DNA of 64,000 nt from Demequina pelophila. Its GTDB lineage: Bacteria > Actinomycetota > Actinomycetes > Actinomycetales > Demequinaceae. The notes below the pieces were generated by a model that saw only the letters and a program-made list of their open reading frames with translations, had not been told where the DNA came from and did not search any database. Made by a program: the position numbers and the translations under genes. The stretch lies in NCBI RefSeq assembly GCF_000971175.1, contig NZ_BBLY01000001.1, positions 173,709 to 237,708 of the forward strand. The letters are read 5' to 3'. Of this stretch, positions 16,527-26,430 are shown piece by piece. Within the stretch, counting starts at the first letter, position 1. Each line of letters begins with the position of its first letter.

Positions 16527-18685
16527 CCCCGGTCCTCGGCCTTCTCCGTCGTCCGCGACGTCCCCGTCGCAGCGGCCTCCGTCGCGCGGGCGCGGGTCCT
16601 GCGCAGCGCCCGCCGCCACTCGTCGAGCTCCCGGCGCGTCGGCTCCGTGCCGCCCGGGGCGTACCGGTAGTCCTCCACGGCGGCGGCGAGCCGCGCCAGC
16701 GCCTCTCGCTGCGGCTCGTCCAGGTCGCGCAGGCGCTCGACGCGAGCCACGGTCTCCGCGGGGGTGAGCGCGGCGCCGTCGCCGATCAGTCGGCGCACCA
16801 CCGCCGCCCACACCTGCTCGAGGCCGCGCCGTCGCGCCCGCGTCACCATCCATGCGGTCGCGCCTCCCGCCGCGAGCAGGGCCGCCGCCACGAGCGCCGC
16901 GACCAGCGGCGCTCCGCGCGTCAGGACCGGCGAGGCGGCGTCCGACGCGTCTGCGGGCTCCTCCGGGAGCGCGCTCGGCGTCGGGTCCGCCGTGGCGGCC
17001 GACGCCTCGGGGGACGGCGTCGCGGACTGCTCCGGCGCCGCCTCCTCGGGGGACGCGTACTCGGGCGCGGGACCGGTCTGGACGGCGGGCGTCGGCTCGA
17101 ACCTCACCCACCCATGGCCCGGGAAGTACAGCTCCGGCCAGGCGTGATAGTCCTGGCCCGTGACGTAGTACCACCCGGTGTCGGTGGTGGGCGCGCGCCC
17201 GCCCAGGAAGCCGAGCGCCAGCCGCGCGGGGATGTCGAGCGTGCGCGCCATCACCACCATGGTGGTCGCGAAGTGGCTGCAGTAGCCCACCCGCGTGTCC
17301 AGGAACAGCGAGACCGCGTCGTCCCCGTCGAACGCGACGGCGGGCGAGTAGTCGAACTCCGGCCCGCTCAGCCACTCCTGGAGCGCGACCGCCTGCGCGT
17401 ACCGCGTTCCCGCGTCCGCGGTGCGCTCGGCGGCGAGCGTGCGCACCCGGTCCACGTCGATGGCGGGAGCGAGGTCCAGGTAGGCGGCGTCGACCGCGGC
17501 GTCGCCTCCGTCGGCGATCGCCTGCTGGGCCTCGAGCAGCGCATCGGCAGTGTGGAAGTCGCGCAGGTAGTTGACCGCGTAGATGAGCTGGTCGGCGCCG
17601 CCGGCGCTGTCGACGCTGAGCTCGTCGCGCACGGCGTCATAGGTGCCGGAGACGTCCGAGACCGTGCGGGGCGAGTCCGGCAGCGGGACGTCCGCGACGT
17701 CGAGGGCGAGCACCGCGACCCGCACCGAGGCCGGCGTGCCGACGCCGACGGCGACCTGCTCCGGCCACAGCAGCCCGGTGAGCGGCTCCGGCGGCCCGGT
17801 CGGCCCGGGCGCCCACTCGCTGCCGTCGAAGTCCGCGAGGGTCGTGGTCTTCAGCACGTCGAGCCTGCCGTCCTCCGTGCTGTAGGCGAGCACCTCGGCA
17901 CGGCTCTGCTCGGTGAGCGAGCGGCGCAGGTCGACGTCGAGGCTGAGGCGCGTGGCCGCCTGACCGCTCGACACGTCGACCTGGGGCAACGCGCCCCAGC
18001 CGGGGACGGCGGGCCCGAGCGGCGCGAACACGGCCGCGGCCGCCACGGCCACCGCGCCCGCGCCCGCCGCGGTCCCGACCGCGACCCGCGTGGTGCGTCT
18101 CCCCGGCGCGGGGTCGGCGCGCCGTGCCAGCCCGAGCAGTCCGGTCCAGCAGACCACGGCGCCGGCGAGCGGCAGCACGGCCGCGCGATGGTGGATCGCG
18201 AAGGCTGGCAGCCACGGCGTGAGCAGCAGCAGGCCCGACGTGGCGGCGAGGCCCGCGCCCACCGCCAGCGCGTCCACGGCGAGCATCATGGCGAGCGCGC
18301 CGGCGGCGAGCAGGGCGCCCAGCTCGGGCACCACCGGCGCGGGCGCGAGGGTCTGCGCGGCGTACACGATCCCGTCGTCCATGAGGTCGCGCAGCGCGAT
18401 CAGGGCGGCGGGCGTGGGGACGAGCGTGCGCGTGCCGTCCGCCGACGGCACGTACGCGACCACGAGTGCCCAGACCCCGACGACGAGCCCCGCCGCGGTC
18501 GGCAGCACGGCGGACCGGGTGAGCAGCCGCGCCGCAGCCGCGGCCCCGGTGGCCGCGCCGACGACGGCGACGACGGACCCCGCCCACTCGGTGCCGTCGA
18601 GGAATCCGTCGAGCCCGAACAGCCCGCACAGCACGGCCGCGGCCGCGAGCACGGTGCCCAGGGCCTTCGCGCCCCGGCCCCTCAC
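16523..18685 (-). CDS. membrane-bound transglutaminase-like protein (DUF3488/DUF4129 type)
   Basis: Large membrane protein with an outside transglutaminase-like domain; relatives are encoded with DUF58 and MoxR genes, and no substrate is established. The 720-residue product begins with several hydrophobic helices (to about residue 230). The catalytic triad region follows: Cys in VGYCSHFATTM (about residue 468), His in YHAWPELYFPGHGW (about 515), then a proline/glutamate-rich stretch, another transmembrane helix, and a cytoplasmic DUF4129-like tail. The GTG at 18685 overlaps the DUF58 stop (GTGA), so the start is well set. It ends the leftward operon moxR-DUF58-transglutaminase. Confidence 0.88.
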   Translation of the reverse strand: MRGRGAKALGTVLAAAAVLCGLFGLDGFLDGTEWAGSVVAVVGAATGAAAAARLLTRSAVLPTAAGLVVGVWALVVAYVPSADGTRTLVPTPAALIALRDLMDDGIVYAAQTLAPAPVVPELGALLAAGALAMMLAVDALAVGAGLAATSGLLLLTPWLPAFAIHHRAAVLPLAGAVVCWTGLLGLARRADPAPGRRTTRVAVGTAAGAGAVAVAAAAVFAPLGPAVPGWGALPQVDVSSGQAATRLSLDVDLRRSLTEQSRAEVLAYSTEDGRLDVLKTTTLADFDGSEWAPGPTGPPEPLTGLLWPEQVAVGVGTPASVRVAVLALDVADVPLPDSPRTVSDVSGTYDAVRDELSVDSAGGADQLIYAVNYLRDFHTADALLEAQQAIADGGDAAVDAAYLDLAPAIDVDRVRTLAAERTADAGTRYAQAVALQEWLSGPEFDYSPAVAFDGDDAVSLFLDTRVGYCSHFATTMVVMARTLDIPARLALGFLGGRAPTTDTGWYYVTGQDYHAWPELYFPGHGWVRFEPTPAVQTGPAPEYASPEEAAPEQSATPSPEASAATADPTPSALPEEPADASDAASPVLTRGAPLVAALVAAALLAAGGATAWMVTRARRRGLEQVWAAVVRRLIGDGAALTPAETVARVERLRDLDEPQREALARLAAAVEDYRYAPGGTEPTRRELDEWRRALRRTRARATEAAATGTSRTTEKAEDRG

Positions 18686-19931
18686 GGCCGCGCCGTTCCC
18701 ACGAGCGCGGTCCACGACTCCTCGAGCGTCTCGCCCGGGCCGGCCACGTGCGCGGTCCAGCCGTGGGCGGCGAGCCGCGCCGCGGTGCGCTCGGCGGCCG
18801 GGCGACCGCCGTCCGCGGGCGAGACCAGGGCGAACGCCCCGCCACGGGCGCCGAGCGGCGCGAGGGCCGCGAGCGTGGAGTCCGCCGCCGCGTCGAGCAC
18901 GGCGAAGACGATGCCGTGCTCCACCGGGGCGGCGGCCGCGGCGGCCGCGTGGCGTGCGAGGTCCGCGTCCCCCGCCTCCTCGTCCGGCGCGGGCGCGAGG
19001 TCGACCATCGCGTCGAGCACGACGGACCGCGCCACGTCCCGCCCACGGGCGTGCGAGTCGCCGGCCACGAGGTTCGCCTCGCCCAGGCGCACGTGCACCG
19101 GGTGGCCGCAGTCGACCACGCCGAGCGCGATGGAGGCGACCGCCCGGATGGCGGCCTCGACCGCCTCGGGGTCCGTGGGCAGGCGGCCCATCACCGTCGC
19201 GGGCGAGCGGTTCGCGGCCTCCTCCGACCGCACCAGCAGGGTGCCGCGCCGCGCCGACGACGGCCAGTGCACGCGCCGCAGGTCGTCGCCGTCGCGGTAG
19301 TCGCGCAGCGCCGCATCGTCCGGAGAGGGCAGGCGCGCGCCGTCCCTCGCCGTCTCGGCCGCGCCCAGCAGGGCGCCGGTCGCGTGAGTCAGGTCCGTGA
19401 CCGGGGGCCACACGGCGACGCTCGCGCCGGCGCCGACCGCGCGGTCCGCCCAGGCGAGGCCGAACGGATCCTCGGCGCGCACCAGCAGCGGCCCGAGCGG
19501 CCACCGCCCCCGGCGCTGCGGCGTGAGCCGGTAGCGCAGCTGGACCCCGTCGGGCATGGAGCTCACCTGGGCCCGCGTGGGCCCGCCGCCGGTGAGCTCG
19601 GGGGCCGCCTGCTCGCGCACCCGCGGCCGCGCCCCGCCCCGCGTGACCAGCCGTGCGATCACCTCGCCCGGGAGCCCCGCGGTGAGCGTCGGCGGGTTCG
19701 CGTGACGGCGCACCTCGACGACGGCGCGCCGCGCCCGCGCCAGGGAGAGCCAGATCCACGCGGCGGACAGGCCCACGCACGCGAGCACCGCGAGGGCGAC
19801 GAGCGTGAGCCCGGTGGAGCCGAGCCCGATCCCGGCGACCAGCAGCGCGCCGCCGGCACCGGCGAGGCCGATCCCGCGCGGGGACACCACCGTCTCGCCG
19901 CCCGCGAGGGCGTCGTCGCGGCGTGGCCCGG

Positions 19932-19935
<4 letters not shown>
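18682..19935 (-). CDS. DUF58 family protein
   Basis: DUF58 (von Willebrand A-like) membrane protein that typically works with a MoxR ATPase. The 417-residue product has two N-terminal transmembrane helices (about 20-60), a beta-rich middle, and the DUF58 signature DDAALRDYRDGDDLRRVHWPSSARRGTLLVR split around residue 215 (RDYRxGDxxRxIxW type). The GTG at 19935 overlaps the moxR stop, and its own stop overlaps the next start, giving strict coupling of the three genes. The part encoding SPDDAALRD contains a CGCATCGTCC motif on the plus strand. Confidence 0.9.
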
Positions 19936-20903
<968 letters not shown>

Positions 20904-20943
20904 CGTGCCTCCCACGTCGAGCCTAGTGATCGGCGCGGCCCGC

Positions 20944-20975
20944 CTCCACCCCCAATTCCCTCCACCGCGCTCCAC
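20944..20975 (-). promoter_or_regulatory. MraZ-type GTGGAG repeats facing moxR
   Basis: Read on the minus strand, GTGGAG occurs at 20975-20970, 20965-20960 and 20949-20944 (spacings 10 and 16 bp), 41-72 nt before the moxR ATG. The repeat unit equals that in the mraZ operator on the other side. Confidence 0.55.
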
Positions 20976-21034
20976 GCGATTTACCTCCTTAGTTGATCGA
21001 CACAGGGGTGAAATCGGCCTCGAATCATGGCTTC

Positions 21035-21070
21035 GTGGAGGGTTGTGGAGTAAAGTGGAGGCACTGGGAG
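21035..21070 (+). promoter_or_regulatory. MraZ operator: four repeats at 10-bp spacing
   Basis: GTGGAG at 21035, 21045 and 21055, then TGGGAG at 21065, all in the same orientation at exact 10-bp steps, ending 25 nt before the mraZ ATG. This matches MraZ binding sites known from other bacteria (TGGG-type direct repeats) and fits autoregulation of the division cluster. Confidence 0.85.
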
Positions 21071-21095
21071 CGGCAGCACGAGGGGAGGGGGCCGG

Positions 21096-21569
21096 ATGAC
21101 CGTCGCGTCGACGCTGGGCCTCGGCCCCACCGGCATGCTCCTGGGCACCTTCAACCCCCGCCTCGACGAGAAGGGCCGGCTCATCCTTCCTGCCAAGTTC
21201 CGCGGCCGCCTGGGCTCCGGCCTGGTCGCCACGCGCGGCCTCGACCGGTGCGTCTTCCTGTTCCCGGTCGACGAGTTCGTGCAGGTGCACGACCGCCTGC
21301 GCAAGGCGCCGCTCGAGAACAAGGCCGCGCGCGACTACATGCGCGCCTTCCTGGGCCACGCGAACGACGACGTGCCGGACAAGCAGGGGCGCATCCTCCT
21401 GTCGCAGCCGCTGCGCCGCTACGCGGGGCTCGAGCGCGACGTCGCCGTGGTGGGCATGGGCTCCCGCGTGGAGATCTGGGACGCCCAGCGGTGGGAGGAC
21501 TACCTCGAGTCCGGCGAGGACGCCTACGCGGAGACCGCGGCGGAGATCTTCGAGGACTCCGGCATGTGA
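21096..21569 (+). CDS. mraZ: division-cluster transcriptional regulator MraZ
   Basis: AbrB-like DNA-binding protein that represses its own operon by binding repeats in the promoter. The 157-residue product has two SpoVT-AbrB-like half domains: MLLGTFNPRLDEKGR near residue 14 and DDVPDKQGRILLSQPLR near residue 90. The family normally starts at MLLGTF (an ATG at 21135), but that codon has no Shine-Dalgarno, while the ATG at 21096 has GAGGGG upstream; a 13-residue N-terminal extension is therefore likely. First gene of the rightward cluster. Confidence 0.95.
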   Translation: MTVASTLGLGPTGMLLGTFNPRLDEKGRLILPAKFRGRLGSGLVATRGLDRCVFLFPVDEFVQVHDRLRKAPLENKAARDYMRAFLGHANDDVPDKQGRILLSQPLRRYAGLERDVAVVGMGSRVEIWDAQRWEDYLESGEDAYAETAAEIFEDSGM

Positions 21570-21591
21570 GCGCGTGCCCCGCGGCCTCCTC

Positions 21592-21641
21592 CCGGTCGCT
21601 CTGGCGGACTTCCCCCCGCCAGAGGAACGGAGGGAGACCGG
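21592..21641 (+). promoter_or_regulatory. strong hairpin in the mraZ-rsmH gap
   Basis: CTCTGGCGG (21599-21607) pairs with CCGCCAGAG (21616-21624), and an outer stem CCGGTC (21592-21597) pairs with GACCGG (21636-21641). It lies 23 nt after the mraZ stop and 50 nt before rsmH. It may attenuate or process the operon mRNA; no T-run follows. Confidence 0.6.
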
Positions 21642-21690
21642 GGGGCATGCGGAGGACCGGCACGAGGCAGGAACAGGAGAGGGGGCAGGA

Positions 21691-22695
21691 ATGGACGAGC
21701 AGGGCATGAACGCGCGGGACGAGGCGGCGGGGCGGCACACCCCGGTGATGCGCGACCGCTGCGTCGAGCTCCTCGCGCCCGCGCTCGATCGCCCCGGGGC
21801 CGTCGCGATCGACGGCACGCTCGGGATGGGCGGGCACACCGAGGCGCTCCTCACCACCTGTCCGCAGGCGACGGTCGTGGGCATCGACCGCGACCCGCAG
21901 GCCATCGCGCTCGCCGGCGCGCGCCTCGCCCCGTTCGGCGACCGGTTCGTCTCCCACCACGCCGAGTACGACGACATCCCCGGCGCCCTGGCCCGCGCCG
22001 GCGCGGACCTCGCGGACGGCATCCTGCTCGACCTGGGCGTGAGCTCGCTGCAGATCGACGATGCGGAACGCGGCTTCTCCTACGCCCAGGACGCGCCGCT
22101 CGACATGCGCATGAACCCCGACGATCCGCTGACCGCCGCGGACCTCCTGCGCGACGCCGACGAGGCCGAGCTGACGCGGATCCTGCGCGTGTACGGCGAG
22201 GAGCGCTTCGCGGGCAAGATCGCCCGGTCGATCGTGCGCCGCCGCGAGACCGAGCCGTTCGAGCGGTCGGCCCAGCTGGTCGACCTGGTGCGCGCGTGCA
22301 TCCCGGCCGCGACCCGCACCGCCGGCGGCAACCCCGCCAAGCGCACGTTCCAGGCCCTGCGCATCGCCGTCAACCGCGAGCTCGAGGTGCTCGAGCGCGC
22401 GATCTGGGCCGCGATCGAGGGCGTCCGCCCCGGCGGCCGCGTGGTGGTGATGTCCTACCACTCGCTCGAGGACCGCATCGTCAAGCGTGCCTTCGCCGAG
22501 GGCGCCGAGACCCAGGCGCCCCCCGGCCTGCCCGTCGTGCCCGACAGCGCGCAGCCGTACCTCGCGCTGCTCACCCGCGGCGCGGAGAAGGCCTCCCCCG
22601 AGGAGGCCGAGGCCAACCCCCGATCCAAGCCCGTCCGCCTGCGCGCGGTCGAGCGCATCCGTCCCACCCCACCCGAGAGAAGGAGGGCGGCATGA
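21691..22695 (+). CDS. rsmH: 16S rRNA m4C1402 methyltransferase RsmH (MraW)
   Basis: N4-methylates C1402 in the decoding centre of 16S rRNA; encoded in most division clusters. The 334-residue product has HTPVMRDRCVELL near the start, SAM motif I AIDGTLGMGGHTEALL, GIDRDPQAIALA, DGILLDLGVSSLQIDDAERGF split around residue 115, and VVMSYHSLEDRIVKRAF. The ATG at 21691 has a GAGGGGGCAGG Shine-Dalgarno; the longer open frame back to 21574 runs over the leader hairpin and is not used. The stop overlaps the next ATG (ATGA). Confidence 0.97.
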   Translation: MDEQGMNARDEAAGRHTPVMRDRCVELLAPALDRPGAVAIDGTLGMGGHTEALLTTCPQATVVGIDRDPQAIALAGARLAPFGDRFVSHHAEYDDIPGALARAGADLADGILLDLGVSSLQIDDAERGFSYAQDAPLDMRMNPDDPLTAADLLRDADEAELTRILRVYGEERFAGKIARSIVRRRETEPFERSAQLVDLVRACIPAATRTAGGNPAKRTFQALRIAVNRELEVLERAIWAAIEGVRPGGRVVVMSYHSLEDRIVKRAFAEGAETQAPPGLPVVPDSAQPYLALLTRGAEKASPEEAEANPRSKPVRLRAVERIRPTPPERRRAA

Positions 22696-23096
22696 GCGCC
22701 GCGCCCCTGCGCCAGCAGCGCCCCTACGTCCGCGGAGCCGCCCGCACCGCCGCGGCGGAGGCCGAGCGCCCCCGCCTCGCGCCCGTGCAGGCGCCCGAGC
22801 AGGCGCGCTCCTTCATGCCCTTCGTGTGGCTGTGCCTGGCGATCGTGGTGGGCGCGCTCGCCTCCGTGCTCATCATCAACACCACCATGGCTCAGGGCGC
22901 ATACGAGCGCCGCGACCTCAAGATCGAGATCGCCGGCCTGCACAAGCAGGGCGCGGCCGCGATGGAGGCGCTCGAGGCGAGCGCGTCGCCCACGAACCTG
23001 GCCCGCCGTGCCCAGAGCCTCGGCATGGCTCCCGCGGGTGTGCTCGGCTTCGTGTCACTATCGGACGGCATTGTCCTCGAGTCGGGAGAGAAGTAG
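22692..23096 (+). CDS. ftsL: FtsL-like septum protein
   Basis: Short bitopic division protein in the ftsL position between rsmH and ftsI, expected to work with FtsB/FtsQ and regulate FtsWI. The 134-residue product has a ~40-residue cytoplasmic tail, one transmembrane helix (about 42-64), and an outside coiled-coil stretch (YERRDLKIEIAGLHKQG) followed by LARRAQSLGMAPAG, typical of FtsL/FtsB-type proteins. Sequence conservation in this family is low, so the name rests mainly on position and topology. ATGA overlap with rsmH. Confidence 0.85.
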   Translation: MSAAPLRQQRPYVRGAARTAAAEAERPRLAPVQAPEQARSFMPFVWLCLAIVVGALASVLIINTTMAQGAYERRDLKIEIAGLHKQGAAAMEALEASASPTNLARRAQSLGMAPAGVLGFVSLSDGIVLESGEK

Positions 23097-23101
23097 CGTC
23101 C

Positions 23102-24889
23102 ATGCCGTCAGCACGAGCCTCGCGCGTCGCGGAGCCGCGTCGCCGCCAGCGCCTCGTGTCGGTGGCACTCCTGATCGTCCTCGCCGTCTTCGCGGTGAGG
23201 CTGGTCTACATCCAGGGCATCCGCGCGGAGGTCCTCGCGAACGAGGCGCTGTCCACGCGCCTGGTGACCAAGGAGCTCACGGTGCCCCGCGCGGACATCG
23301 TCGACCGCAACGGCGTGGTGCTTGCCACGTCCGTGCAGCGCTACAACGTGGGCGTCAATCAGATCAAGATCGCGGACTTCACGCGCACCGAGGAGGGCGA
23401 GGTGGTCGCGGAGGGCCCCCTGGGCGCCGCGCGGATCATCGCGCCCATCCTGGGCCTCAACGAGTCCGAGCTCGCGGCGCAGATGGTGGGCGAGTCGACC
23501 TTCCGCTACATCGCCAAGGACCTCACCCCCGAGACGTGGGACCTGATCTCCGCGGAGCGCATTCCCGGCATCGAGCCCGAGCTGGTCGAGAAGCGCATCT
23601 ACCCCAATGACGATCTCGCGGGCAACGTCATCGGCTTCATGGGCGGCACCGAGTCCGGCTCCGGGCAGACCGGCCTCGCGGGCGTCGAGCTCGCGTACCA
23701 GGACGAGCTGCTGGGCACCCCCGGGTCGATGACCTACGAGCGCGGCACGGGCGGGACGATCATCCCCACCGGCGTGCGCGAGGAGACCGATGCGGTGCCC
23801 GGCTCGGACGTGGTCCTCACCATCGACCGCGACATCCAGTGGTACACGCAGGAGCGCGTCGCCGAGGCCGTCGCCGAGACCGGCGCCGACCGCGTCACCG
23901 TGGTGGTGCAGGACGCCACGAACGGCGAGCTGCTCGCCCTGGTCGACTCGGGCGCCGTGGACCCGAACAACCCGTCCGCCACGGACGCGGCCGACCGCGG
24001 CTCGCGCGCGGTGTCGACGGTCTTCGAGCCCGGCTCGACCGCGAAGGTCATCACCATGGCCGCCGCGCTCGAGGAGGGCGTCGCGACGCCCCTGTCCCAG
24101 TACATCGCGCCGTACACGTACACGACGGACAACAACCAGACGTTCAGGGACTCGCACGAGCACGACGACGAGAAGCTGACACTCGCGGGCATCCTCGCCA
24201 CCTCCTCCAACACGGGCACCGTCCAGGTGGGGGAGAAGCTGTCCGTCGAGACCCGCTACGAGTACCTGGAGAAGTTCGGCTTCGGCTCCGCCACCGGCGT
24301 GGGCCTCGAGGGCGAGGCCGCGGGCATCCTGCGCGACTGGCGCGACTGGGACGGCCGCACCAAGTGGGCCGTGCTGTTCGGCCAGGGCGTCGCGGTCACC
24401 GCGCTGCAGGCCACCGAGGTGTTCGCGATCGTCGCCAACGACGGCGTGCGCATCCAGCCCACCGTGGTCAAGGGCTTCCGCGCCGACGACGGCACCTTCG
24501 TCGAGCGCGAGCGCGAGGAGGACACGCGCATCATCTCCGAGGAGACCGCGGCCGCGCTGCTCACCATGATGGAGGACGTCACGCAGGAGGGCGGCACCGC
24601 CCCGGCCGCCGCGATCGACGGCTACCGGGTCGCCGGCAAGACCGGAACCGCGCAGGCCGCGGGCGCCTCCGGAGGCCTGACGTCCATCGTCGCCTCCTTC
24701 ATCGGCATCGCGCCGGCCGACGACCCGCGTATCGTCGTATCCGTCATCTCGCACGACCCGAAGACGACGATCTGGGGCGGCACGGCCGCGGCGCCGGTGT
24801 TCAAGGATGTCGCGACCTTCGCGCTCCAGTCGCTGCGCGTGCCGCCGTCCACGACGGAGCCTTCGCTCTATCCACTGACCTGGGAGTGA
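23102..24889 (+). CDS. ftsI: penicillin-binding protein FtsI (PBP3), septal transpeptidase
   Basis: Class B PBP that cross-links septal peptidoglycan with FtsW. The 595-residue product has a cytoplasmic tail and one transmembrane helix (about 19-39), a dimerisation domain from VPRADIVDRNGVVLA, and a transpeptidase domain with the three signature motifs: SxxK in PGSTAKVI, SxN in TSSNTGT and KTG in AGKTGTAQ. The ATG at 23102 lies 5 nt after the ftsL stop with GGAGAG somewhat distant. murE follows after 2 nt. Confidence 0.96.
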   Translation: MPSARASRVAEPRRRQRLVSVALLIVLAVFAVRLVYIQGIRAEVLANEALSTRLVTKELTVPRADIVDRNGVVLATSVQRYNVGVNQIKIADFTRTEEGEVVAEGPLGAARIIAPILGLNESELAAQMVGESTFRYIAKDLTPETWDLISAERIPGIEPELVEKRIYPNDDLAGNVIGFMGGTESGSGQTGLAGVELAYQDELLGTPGSMTYERGTGGTIIPTGVREETDAVPGSDVVLTIDRDIQWYTQERVAEAVAETGADRVTVVVQDATNGELLALVDSGAVDPNNPSATDAADRGSRAVSTVFEPGSTAKVITMAAALEEGVATPLSQYIAPYTYTTDNNQTFRDSHEHDDEKLTLAGILATSSNTGTVQVGEKLSVETRYEYLEKFGFGSATGVGLEGEAAGILRDWRDWDGRTKWAVLFGQGVAVTALQATEVFAIVANDGVRIQPTVVKGFRADDGTFVEREREEDTRIISEETAAALLTMMEDVTQEGGTAPAAAIDGYRVAGKTGTAQAAGASGGLTSIVASFIGIAPADDPRIVVSVISHDPKTTIWGGTAAAPVFKDVATFALQSLRVPPSTTEPSLYPLTWE

Positions 24890-24891
24890 TT

Positions 24892-26430
24892 ATGGCTGAC
24901 CTGGCGATGCGCCCCGAGCGCGTCGCCGGCGCATCGATCGCGGCTGTCGCCGCGCGCGCCGGCACCGACCACGAGGGCCCCGACGGGCACCTCACCGGCG
25001 CGACCGTCGACTCGCGGGCCGTCGAGCCCGGCGACCTCTTCTGCGCGATGCCCGGCGAGCACGTCCACGGCGCGGCCTTCGCCGCGCAGGCCGCCGAGCG
25101 CGGCGCCGCCGCGATCCTCACGGACCGCGCGGGCGCGCCGCAGGCGCGCGCCACCGGGCTGCCCGTGCTCGTCGCGACGCATCCCCGTCGTGCGGCCGCG
25201 CTCGCCGCGGCCGCGATCTACGGCGACCCCGCCAGGGACGTGCCCGTCATCGGGCTCACCGGCACGAACGGCAAGACCACCACGTCCTTCCTGGTGGAGG
25301 GCGCGCTGCGGCAGGCCTACGACACGGTGGGGCTGCTGGGCACGGTGGAGATGCGCATCGGCGACCAGTCCCAGCCGAGCTCCCGCACCACCACCGAGGC
25401 GCCCATGCTCCAGGGCCTGCTGGCCCGCATGCGCGAGGCGGGCGCCGGGGCGGCGGTGATGGAGGCCTCGTCCCAGGCGATCGCGCTCGAGCGCGTCACC
25501 GGCACGCGCTTCCGCGTGGTCCTGTTCACCAACCTGCAGTACGAGCACCTCGACTTCCACCACACCATGGAGGAGTACTTCGAGGAGAAGGCCCGCATCT
25601 TCACCCCCGAGTTCGCGGACCGCGCCGTGGTGCTGGTCGACGACGAGTGGGGCCGCCGCCTGGTGGGCGAGGCCACCGTGCCGGTCGAGACCGTCGCGAC
25701 TCGCCCGGGCTCACCCGCCGCCGACTGGAACGCGGTCGATGCCGTGCCCACCGACGACGGCGGCATGTCCTTCGTGCTCATGGACCCGCGCGGGTCCCGG
25801 CACCGCGTCAAGGTCGGGCTGCCCGGACTCATCAACGTCTCCAACGCCGCCGGCGCGATCGTGTCCGCGCACGCCGCCGGCGTGCCGCTGGAGGACGCGA
25901 TCCGCGGCGTCGAGCACGCCCGCCCGGTGCCGGGGCGCACCGAGGTGGTGACCGCGCGCGACGCGACCACGCCCATGACCGTGGTCGACTACGCGCACAC
26001 CCCCGACGGCCTCGCCGCCGTGCTGGACGCGATGCGGGGAGTCACCCCGGGCCGCGTGATCGTCGTGTTCGGCTGCGACGGCCTGCGCGACGACTCGAAG
26101 CGACCGGGCCTGGGCGTGGCCGCGGCGACGCACGCGGACGTCGTGGTCGTCACGGACGAGAACCCGCGCACGGAGCCGCCCGAGCAGATCCGTGCCCGCA
26201 TCCTCGAGGGGGTGGACGCGGAGCGCCCCGGCCGCGCCGACGTCCTCGAGGTCACCCCGCGCGCCGCCGCCGTCGAGGCGGCCGTGCGCCTGGCCACCCC
26301 GCAGGACACCATCATCGCCACCGGCAAGGGGCACGAGACCACTCAGGAGATCGACGGCGTGCACCACCCGTACACCGATGCAGGGGCCTTCCGCGACGCT
26401 CTGGCGCGCGTGGCCGCGGAGCGCGCGTGA
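24892..26430 (+). CDS. murE: UDP-MurNAc-tripeptide synthetase MurE (diamino-acid ligase)
   Basis: Adds the third, diamino acid residue to UDP-MurNAc-L-Ala-D-Glu in the cytoplasm. The 512-residue product has the N-terminal UDP-binding domain (TGATVDSRAVEPGDLFCAMPG), ATP site GLTGTNGKTTTSF, and C-terminal domain. The substrate motif that reads DNPR in meso-DAP enzymes reads ENPR here (VVVTDENPRTEPPEQ, about residues 421-427). Retaining Arg but changing Asp to Glu could reflect a different diamino acid such as ornithine, found in related Micrococcales walls; this is inference. Start ATG 24892 has GGGAG upstream. GTGA overlap with murF. Confidence 0.95.
   Translation: MADLAMRPERVAGASIAAVAARAGTDHEGPDGHLTGATVDSRAVEPGDLFCAMPGEHVHGAAFAAQAAERGAAAILTDRAGAPQARATGLPVLVATHPRRAAALAAAAIYGDPARDVPVIGLTGTNGKTTTSFLVEGALRQAYDTVGLLGTVEMRIGDQSQPSSRTTTEAPMLQGLLARMREAGAGAAVMEASSQAIALERVTGTRFRVVLFTNLQYEHLDFHHTMEEYFEEKARIFTPEFADRAVVLVDDEWGRRLVGEATVPVETVATRPGSPAADWNAVDAVPTDDGGMSFVLMDPRGSRHRVKVGLPGLINVSNAAGAIVSAHAAGVPLEDAIRGVEHARPVPGRTEVVTARDATTPMTVVDYAHTPDGLAAVLDAMRGVTPGRVIVVFGCDGLRDDSKRPGLGVAAATHADVVVVTDENPRTEPPEQIRARILEGVDAERPGRADVLEVTPRAAAVEAAVRLATPQDTIIATGKGHETTQEIDGVHHPYTDAGAFRDALARVAAERA

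Noticed and set aside
15255..17375. Single long minus-strand frame joining the spermidine-synthase-like gene to upstream sequence
   Set aside because: Only the part from 16073 is real; the rest is a shadow of DUF3040 and the transglutaminase gene.
18686..19780. Extension of the transglutaminase frame through the DUF58 gene
   Set aside because: The GTG at 18685 overlaps the DUF58 stop and begins the recognisable protein; upstream translation is Arg/Gly-rich shadow.
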